From NCBI RefSeq assembly GCF_001613065.1, contig NZ_BDBQ01000078.1, positions 24,681-88,680 of the forward strand: a stretch of DNA of 64,000 bases, given 5' to 3'. The stretch comes from Nocardia miyunensis NBRC 108239. GTDB lineage: Bacteria; Actinomycetota; Actinomycetes; Mycobacteriales; Mycobacteriaceae. The notes under the pieces were generated by a model, which made no database searches, had not been told where the DNA came from, and worked only from the letters and a program-made list of their open reading frames with translations. Position numbers and translations under genes: made by a program. Within the stretch, counting starts at the first letter, position 1, and each line of letters begins with the position of its first letter. Of this stretch, positions 58,938 through 64,000 are shown in pieces.

Positions 58938-60194
58938 TCACCCGAGACTGGTCAGCAGAGTGGTCAATGTCCGGGACTCGACCGCGGGGTCGGGTGTGGC
59001 GGCGCGCACGGCGTGTAGTGCGGCGTCGATCTGGTGATCGAGGGTGTCCCAGGCGGAGGCGTCCATCGGTTGCAGAGTGTCCTGATCCTTGTCCCAGGCG
59101 GTTTCGAGGTCCTTGATCCGCGTCTTGGCCTCGGCCTGTTGTCCGGCTTGGACTTTGGTGAGGGTGTCTCGAGTGATGGTGCGGTAGTTGGCGATATCGG
59201 CCGTGGGGAAGTGCGCGGTCACCGGGCCGGAGGCTACTGCCGCGGTGGATGGTGTGGCGGCGGTCTCGTCGTCTCCGGCTGCGCTGGAATGCGGTTGCGC
59301 CGCAGCCCACACCAGCAGTACCCCGGCCGCGACCGCGACGAGTGCGTAGTAGGCGAGCATGAGCCGCTCGCGTGCCGGGCTCGCGGCGGAAACCGGTGGC
59401 GTAGTGGGTGTTTGCGGTGTTTCGATGACGTCGGCGCGGGTGCGGGTGAGGTAGACGACGGTGGCCAGGATGGCGAGGAGGAATATGACGCTGGTCACTG
59501 CGGTGCCGACCCCGAGGCCGTGATCGGCGCGCGAGGAGGCGAACCAGTCGCCGAGGTTCGCGCCCAGCGGGCGGGTGAGGATGTAGCCGAGCCAGAACGA
59601 CAGCACCGCGTTCGCTCCCAGTCGCCATCCGAGTGCGATCGCGGCGATCAGCCCGGCGGGCAGCAGTACCGAAGTGCCAGGCCCCCAGCCGGTCAATTGC
59701 AGTGTCCAGTCACCGGCGGCGGTGCCGAGGGCGAAGGTGACCAGAACCGCCAGCCAGTAGAACAATTCACGAGGCAGGGTGACGATGGAGTGGATCGACA
59801 GGGTCCGCTCCCGGGCGAACCAGACGCCGAACACCACAGCCAGGGCCGCGGCGAAGACGCTGGTGCTCACCGCGAGTGGCACATGCAGGGTGTCGGTAAG
59901 GATGTCGGTGTACAGGGTGCCGGTCACGCTGAGCACGACCACCGTAAACCAGTAGACGAACGGCACATACCGGCCCACACGTAGCTGCCAGACCAGCACG
60001 ACGGCCAGCACGACAGTGAACAACAGCGCCGTGAGGGCCAGACCTACCCCGAGGGAGGTGTTGATCCAGTCGGCGAAGCTTTCTCCTACCGTGGTGCACA
60101 GGATCTTGATGATCCAGAACCACACCGTGACCTCGGGCACCTTGCTCAGCAGGCGCCGGGTCGAATCAACCTGGGAGTTCGTCATCTCCGTCAC
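58938..60194 (-). CDS. COG4705-like multi-repeat membrane protein with C-terminal extension, copy 2
   Basis: 418 residues (GTG at 60194; ATG at 60185 also possible). The first ~255 residues repeat the four-module pattern of the other copy: KILCTTVGESFADWINTSLG, VTGTLYTDILTDTLHVPL, TFALGTAAGDWTLQLTG and TRPLGANLGDWFASSRADHG. A further helix (MLAYYALVAVAAGVLLVWAA) then leads to a soluble helical tail (NYRTITRDTLTKVQAGQQAE, AWDKDQDTLQPMDASAWDTL, HQIDAALHAVRAA), probably outside the membrane. The tail resembles small helical domains found with histidine kinases or metal-stress proteins, but its role is unknown. Box B lies 25 bp upstream. Confidence 0.75.
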   Translation of the reverse strand: MTEMTNSQVDSTRRLLSKVPEVTVWFWIIKILCTTVGESFADWINTSLGVGLALTALLFTVVLAVVLVWQLRVGRYVPFVYWFTVVVLSVTGTLYTDILTDTLHVPLAVSTSVFAAALAVVFGVWFARERTLSIHSIVTLPRELFYWLAVLVTFALGTAAGDWTLQLTGWGPGTSVLLPAGLIAAIALGWRLGANAVLSFWLGYILTRPLGANLGDWFASSRADHGLGVGTAVTSVIFLLAILATVVYLTRTRADVIETPQTPTTPPVSAASPARERLMLAYYALVAVAAGVLLVWAAAQPHSSAAGDDETAATPSTAAVASGPVTAHFPTADIANYRTITRDTLTKVQAGQQAEAKTRIKDLETAWDKDQDTLQPMDASAWDTLDHQIDAALHAVRAATPDPAVESRTLTTLLTSLG

Positions 60195-60218
60195 GGTCGG
60201 CGAACGTATCGACCGACG

Positions 60219-60236
60219 GCTGTGACTGCGCTGAGA
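60219..60236 (+). promoter_or_regulatory. Response-regulator-like box B
   Basis: GCTGTGA (60219) and GCTGAGA (60230), 11 bp apart, immediately upstream of the second COG4705-like gene and reading away from it. Confidence 0.5.
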
Positions 60237-60263
60237 AACGAAGAACCGACTTGATCAGTCACT

Positions 60264-60881
60264 TCACTGCTCGTTCGAACGCACCGCGGCTCGACGCCGA
60301 CGCCGCACAACCACCACGACCGCGACGGCGATCGCCAGCACCACCAGCGCCGCGACGAGGTAGCTCGGGCCTCGGAGGGTGTCTTCGAGGTGATGCCAGT
60401 TGGCGCCCACCCCGTACCCGGCCACGGCCAGGGCCGCGGTCCACGGCAGACAACCGGCGAGGGTGTAGAGCCCGAATCGGGCGGCGGACATGCCGGCGAT
60501 GCCCGCAGGCAAGGAGATGAAGGTGCGGATCCCGGGCAGCAGTCGAGCCCAGAAGACCGAGGAGGCGCCGCGGCGCACGAACCAGTCCTGGGCTCGGTCG
60601 ATGTCCTCGGTGCGCAGGAAGATGTAGCGGCCCCAGCGATGCAGGGCGGCGCGGCCGCCGTATCGGCCTACCAGCCAGGCCAGGTAGCTACCGAGGACAT
60701 TGCCGGCGGTACCGGCGACAATGACCGCGATCAGGTTGGGGTGCGGCCCGCTGACCGCACCCGCTGCCAAGGCTCCGCCCAACAGCATGGTGACTTCGGA
60801 CGGGATCGGGATACACGCCGATTCGGCAGCCATCAGCAGCAGGATCGCGGTGAGACCGTAGGTGAGGATCAGATGCTGCAC
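60264..60881 (-). CDS. DedA/VTT family membrane protein
   Basis: About 205 residues from the GTG at 60881. DedA features: LILTYGLTAILLLMAAESAC with IPIPSEVTMLLGGALAAG (the E-x-x-x-P-I-P-S-E motif), NVLGSYLAWLVGRYGGR, FVRRGASSVFWARLLPGIRT with FISLPAGIAGMS (the reentrant GRFxPGxRTxxxxPAG-like motif) and LPWTAALAVAGYGVGANWH. The second reentrant loop and the Arg residues implicated in lipid-carrier flipping are present. DedA proteins recycle undecaprenyl phosphate, which fits the uppP fragment nearby. Divergent from the sensor kinase with box C between. Confidence 0.85.
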   Translation of the reverse strand: MQHLILTYGLTAILLLMAAESACIPIPSEVTMLLGGALAAGAVSGPHPNLIAVIVAGTAGNVLGSYLAWLVGRYGGRAALHRWGRYIFLRTEDIDRAQDWFVRRGASSVFWARLLPGIRTFISLPAGIAGMSAARFGLYTLAGCLPWTAALAVAGYGVGANWHHLEDTLRGPSYLVAALVVLAIAVAVVVVVRRRRRAAVRSNEQ

Positions 60882-60941
60882 GGCAGGGCCTCGCAGACCG
60901 GCACGGAATTCGATAACACCGTGCCACAGTGACAAAACAGC

Positions 60942-60959
60942 GCTGAGAACCCGCTGAGA
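60942..60959 (+). promoter_or_regulatory. Response-regulator-like box C
   Basis: GCTGAGA (60942), ACCC, GCTGAGA (60953): perfect 7-bp direct repeat with 11-bp phase. It lies 21 bp upstream of the sensor kinase and 60 bp upstream of the dedA start. Confidence 0.6.
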
Positions 60960-60980
60960 TCGAGCCCCCGATTCGATCCG

Positions 60981-62363
60981 ATGTCGTCGAGAATGTCTGG
61001 CATGCGCAACCTCGGCATCGTCTGCGCACCGTCGCGGTGGGGTCTGCGGGTGCGCTCGGCGCTCATCGCGGCGGGAGTGGTCGCGGTCGTGGTGCTGCTC
61101 GGTGCTGTGCTCATGCTGTCGCTGCTGTACAGGTCGTTGTACGGCTCGGTCGATGCCCGTGCGCTCGCGCGGATCACCGAAATCACCGGGCAACTGCACA
61201 CCGAAACTCCTGCCGCGCTGGACCCGGCGCTGCTGGCGGCCACCTCGCACATCGAAGCGGTGCAGATCCTCGACTCCACCGGAGCGCCGGTCCGATCCTC
61301 GTCCGCGGCGCCCGAGCGAGCACTCTTGCCTCCGTCGTCCGGCCCGGTGACCGGGTTGTCCGTCGACGGGCTCGCCGACCTGCGAGTCTCGGCGCGCACG
61401 GTTCACAGCCCGGCGGGAACGTTCACGGTTGTGGCCGCGGTCAGCGGTGAGCCGGCCGAGGACGCATTCCACGACGTGACACTCGGACTGGCCCTGAGCG
61501 TACCGATCGTCGTCCTGGCCGCCGCGGCAGCGACCTACGCGCTGGTCGGACGGTCACTGGCGTCGATGGAGGCGATCCGGGCCAGGGTTGCCGCTATCGG
61601 TACTTCCGAACTCGCACAACGGGTTCCGGTTCCAGCCACCCGCGACGAGGTCGCGCGGCTGGCCACCACGATGAATGAGATGCTCGCCCGCATCCAGACG
61701 GGACACGCCGCCCAGCGGCGCTTCCTCGCCGACGCCTCACACGAGCTGCGCAGTCCGCTGGCCACCGTGGTGGCGGGCCTGGAACTTGCCCACCATCATC
61801 CCGAGGCCCTCGACGAAGCCATGATCGGATCGACCCTGTTACCCGAGGCGCTCCGCATGCAAAAGCTCATCGACGACCTGCTCACCCTGGCCGCGGCCGA
61901 CGATCACGGCCTCACGCTGCGCACCATCGACGTCGACCTCGACGACATCACCGCTACGGTCCTGGGACTGCAACGACGCACGCCGGCAGTGGAAGTGACG
62001 GCGCAATTGCACCCCGCCCAGGTGATCGGCGACCCACAAGCGCTCACCCGTGTCGTACGCAACCTGATCGACAACGCCCTCACCCACGCCCACTCGACCG
62101 TTGCCGTCACGACCTCCACAACCGACCACGCAGCACTGCTGGTCATCGACGACGACGGGCCAGGGATCCCCGCGGCGGACCGTTCCCGGATCTTCGACCG
62201 GTTCGTCCGCCTCCAACACGACCGCGCGCGCAGCAGCGGAGGCACCGGACTGGGGCTGGCCATCGTCGCCGAAATCGTTGCCGCACACCACGGCACCGTC
62301 CAGGTGAGCGAATCACCACTGGGCGGTGCACGATTGCGCGTGACCCTGCCCCTGCGCACCTGA
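60981..62363 (+). CDS. Sensor histidine kinase (MprB/CutS-like)
   Basis: 460 residues from the ATG at 60981. First helix about 27-50, an extracytoplasmic sensor loop about 51-165, second helix about 168-190, HAMP-like segment about 190-240, HisKA with the phospho-acceptor His254 (DASHELRSPLATV) and HATPase_c with VIGDPQALTRVVRNLIDNAL (N box), DDDGPGIPAADRSRIFDRFV (G1/F) and GGTGLGLAIVAEIVAAHHGT (G2). All motifs look intact. OmpR-type partners normally precede such kinases, but no response regulator is present here; dedA occupies that position on the other strand. The partner is therefore elsewhere. Confidence 0.88.
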   Translation: MSSRMSGMRNLGIVCAPSRWGLRVRSALIAAGVVAVVVLLGAVLMLSLLYRSLYGSVDARALARITEITGQLHTETPAALDPALLAATSHIEAVQILDSTGAPVRSSSAAPERALLPPSSGPVTGLSVDGLADLRVSARTVHSPAGTFTVVAAVSGEPAEDAFHDVTLGLALSVPIVVLAAAAATYALVGRSLASMEAIRARVAAIGTSELAQRVPVPATRDEVARLATTMNEMLARIQTGHAAQRRFLADASHELRSPLATVVAGLELAHHHPEALDEAMIGSTLLPEALRMQKLIDDLLTLAAADDHGLTLRTIDVDLDDITATVLGLQRRTPAVEVTAQLHPAQVIGDPQALTRVVRNLIDNALTHAHSTVAVTTSTTDHAALLVIDDDGPGIPAADRSRIFDRFVRLQHDRARSSGGTGLGLAIVAEIVAAHHGTVQVSESPLGGARLRVTLPLRT

Positions 62364-62476
62364 CCGAATGCGGTTGCGGATATTGCGCGGTGGCGGCTCG
62401 CAGTAACCCCGAGTATGCCCATCACGGTGCCGCCCATCCACCGCGGATCTGAGCGCGCACATCGATCAACGTGCGT
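62364..62476. other. Start of the gap before the isocitrate-lyase-family gene
   Basis: No gene supported from here to 62740 (377 bp). The gap holds box D and the palindrome listed next; the remainder to 62740 looks empty except for the ribosome-binding site GGAAGG before 62741. Confidence 0.4.
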
Positions 62477-62493
62477 CTCAGCGTTTCCTCAGC
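62477..62493 (-). promoter_or_regulatory. Response-regulator-like box D
   Basis: On the minus strand GCTGAGG-AAAC-GCTGAG: half sites CTCAGC at 62477 and 62488, again 11 bp apart. It points away from the gene starting at 62741. Confidence 0.5.
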
Positions 62494-62500
62494 ACTCGTT

Positions 62501-62516
62501 TGACACGTTCGTGTCA
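62501..62516. promoter_or_regulatory. 16-bp palindrome
   Basis: TGACACG-TT-CGTGTCA, perfect 7-bp arms, eight bases after box D. Operator-like; the cognate regulator is unknown. Confidence 0.5.
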
Positions 62517-62740
62517 TGGATTCCGTCTCCGGCCGCTTCCGACACGACAACACCGGCGGATGTGACGGCGCCGCCGGAAAACTGAGCGTCCGGGAGGAGG
62601 TCGATACCTCTCACGCCACAGCGCGCGGCGTCCCATCGGGTCCGCGGTGCGCCGAGTGAACAACCACGTCCTCACGAAGCGAGCCGCCACCAGTCCACCC
62701 CGGAGACCGACCGTCTCGTATACAGGGAAGGCACGAAAAC

Positions 62741-63736
62741 ATGAGCTATGGCACCGCATTGCGCACCGAGATCTCCGGTGACGGGGTCACCCCGTTGGTC
62801 GGAATCTATGACATGTACTCCGCGTCCATCGCCGCGCAGCACTACAACGGCATGTTCGTGTCCGGATTCGGTTTCGCCGCTTCCTATTACGGGTTGCCCG
62901 ACATCGGCTACATCGCCTGGCCCGACATGGTCGGCTTCGTTCAACGGTTGCGGCTGGCGTTCCCGCGCCAGCATCTGCTGGTCGACATCGACGACGGCTA
63001 CGTCGACCCCGAGGTCGCCTGCCACGTGGTCGAGCAGTTGGAGGCGATCGGCGCGTCCGGGGTGATCCTGGAAGACCAGAAACGGCCCCGTCGTTGTGGG
63101 CACGTTTCCGGCAAACAGATCCTCCCGCTCGAGGAGTATCTGGACAAGCTCGAGCTGGTACTTGCGACGCGCACCGACCTGGTGGTGGTGGCCCGCACCG
63201 ATGCCACCGACGAGCACGAGATCTTGCGCCGGGCCGAGGCACTGGCGGCCACCGACGCCGACGTGCTGCTGATCGATGGGGTGCGCAGCATCGAATGGAT
63301 CCGCAAGGTGCGCGGGGTGATCGGCTCGAAACCGTTGCTGTTCAACCAGATCGCGGGCGGGCTCTCACCGCGGCTGTCGCTGAGCGAGCTCGATGAACTC
63401 GGTGTCGACGTCGCGATCTACTCCACTCCGTGCCTGTTCGCGGCCCACACCGCGATGAGCCACGCACTGCGGCAATTGCGTGCCAACGACGGGCGTCTGG
63501 ACCCGATCGGCGATGGCGAGGTCGGGGTGGCCGAGTCGATCGGCCTGCTCGAACACAACATCTCCCGGCACCACCCCCGTAACCGGGACTCCGAGCCCGG
63601 GCTGGCGGGGGCACCGTCACAGCATTGGCGCGGAGAACACGGATCGACTCCAGGACTTGTCGAGGCCGACTGTCGGCCTCACCGAATGTCTCTCGACACC
63701 CCCGTGTACATGCCCCGACCCCGGACTCACCCGTGA
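62741..63736 (+). CDS. Isocitrate lyase/PEP mutase superfamily protein
   Basis: 331 residues. TIM barrel of the ICL/PEPM superfamily: LVGIYDMYSASIAAQHYNGM, SGFGFAASYYGLPDIGYIAW, HLLVDIDDGYVDPEVACHVV (metal-binding DxD-like DIDDG), GVILEDQKRPRRCGHVSGKQ (the KKCGH motif of ICL appears as RRCGH, so the active-site Cys is kept), VVVARTDATDEHEILRRAEA and LFNQIAGGLSPRLSLSELDE. Reactions in the family are C-C or C-P bond cleavages, such as methylisocitrate lyase, PEP mutase or oxaloacetate decarboxylase. The ~60-residue C-terminal tail is poorly conserved-looking. The stop lies inside a strong hairpin. Substrate not assigned. Confidence 0.82.
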   Translation: MSYGTALRTEISGDGVTPLVGIYDMYSASIAAQHYNGMFVSGFGFAASYYGLPDIGYIAWPDMVGFVQRLRLAFPRQHLLVDIDDGYVDPEVACHVVEQLEAIGASGVILEDQKRPRRCGHVSGKQILPLEEYLDKLELVLATRTDLVVVARTDATDEHEILRRAEALAATDADVLLIDGVRSIEWIRKVRGVIGSKPLLFNQIAGGLSPRLSLSELDELGVDVAIYSTPCLFAAHTAMSHALRQLRANDGRLDPIGDGEVGVAESIGLLEHNISRHHPRNRDSEPGLAGAPSQHWRGEHGSTPGLVEADCRPHRMSLDTPVYMPRPRTHP

Positions 63737-63756
63737 CCGAGCCCGGGCTCGGTCAC
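63733..63756 (+). terminator. Perfect 24-bp palindromic hairpin
   Basis: The sequence from 63733 to 63756 is fully self-complementary (arms GTGACCGAGCCC and its complement) and begins at the stop codon of the preceding gene. Probable terminator. Confidence 0.65.
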
Positions 63757-64000
63757 GAGTCGCACCGAACTCGTCCCACCACCATCCGGCGGGCCGGGCG
63801 ATCAACAGCAAGCCGCACCGTCATCGCTCAGCGTCTGCATCGGCGCCGGCCGCGCAGGTGTCCGGGGGCGTCCTCGGTGGTGCAGCGAGCGTGGCTTTCA
63901 CCTACGGGTTCGGGCACCGGTTCGGCACGGCCGTCAGCTGACACCCGGCATCCGACGGAGCGGTATTTTTCCCGATCCCGGGTATCGCCCACTCAGGCAA
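63757..64000. other. Window end, possible gene fragment
   Basis: A plus-strand frame ending at 63941 closes with AAQVSGGVLGGAASVAFTYG and FGHRFGTAVS, a Gly/Ala-rich terminus of plausible membrane character, but no start or family is recognised. Confidence 0.25.

Noticed and set aside
1..64000. tRNA or rRNA genes
   Set aside because: None recognised by eye; a tRNAscan/Infernal run would be decisive.

Overview
The window looks like accessory chromosome of a Nocardia-type actinobacterium (Nocardiaceae). The DNA is GC-rich, most codons end in G or C, GTG starts are frequent, and several families are typical of the group (mycofactocin-type SDR N-terminus, MprB-like sensor kinase, kinase-ATPase-LuxR regulator, DUF6153-like protein). 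No rRNA, tRNA or CRISPR array was recognised.

Layout. 0-5 kb is a graveyard: replication-relaxation fragment, opine dehydrogenase and DMT exporter remnants, SDR and DNA-ligase remnants, and a truncated MerR with a perfect MerR-type operator. 5.1-11.2 kb is an intact divergent carbohydrate locus: GntR/UTRA regulator, dhaL and dhaK on one side; class I aldolase, FGGY kinase and RbtT/DalT/CsbX-like MFS transporter on the other. The two intergenic regions share an inverted-repeat operator. 11.5-22.3 kb mixes small regulator/enzyme pairs (PLD-like protein, YihY/BrkB, ArsR-SRPBCC, MarR-esterase) with broken genes and IS256, IS30 and IS630 debris. 22.3-25.6 kb is one giant Ser/Thr kinase-ATPase-LuxR regulator, followed by IS110 and IS3 remnants. 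27.1-36.8 kb is a tightly overlapping minus-strand operon (oligopeptide/nickel-type ABC importer, unknown proteins, metallo-beta-lactamase-fold lactonase, IPNS-like 2OG-Fe(II) dioxygenase) facing a TetR regulator with two matching operators. An IS30 remnant separates it from a second catabolic island.

38.0-48.3 kb is the most interesting region: nine co-directional genes encoding an adenine-deaminase-family amidohydrolase, two divergent adenosine-deaminase-like proteins, a tandem AsnC/Lrp regulator, a complete NMT1/THI5-like ABC importer, a second 2OG-Fe(II) dioxygenase and a glutamate-1-semialdehyde-aminomutase-like PLP enzyme. Together they suggest import and stepwise deamination, oxidation and transamination of an unidentified, probably purine- or pyrimidine-like compound.

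48.3-56.5 kb holds MarR, VOC protein, pirin, a SelA-like PLP enzyme divergent from LysR, aldo/keto reductase, SnoaL-like protein and TetR, with SDR, FMN-reductase and hydrolase fragments. 56.8-63.8 kb carries two related multi-repeat membrane proteins (COG4705-like), a DedA protein, a sensor kinase without an adjacent response regulator, and an isocitrate-lyase/PEP-mutase-family enzyme. Four copies of an 11-bp-phased direct repeat (GCTGAGA-N4-GCTGAGA) lie upstream of these genes and look like the boxes of the missing response regulator.

All protein assignments are by reading the translated sequence; no database search was run.
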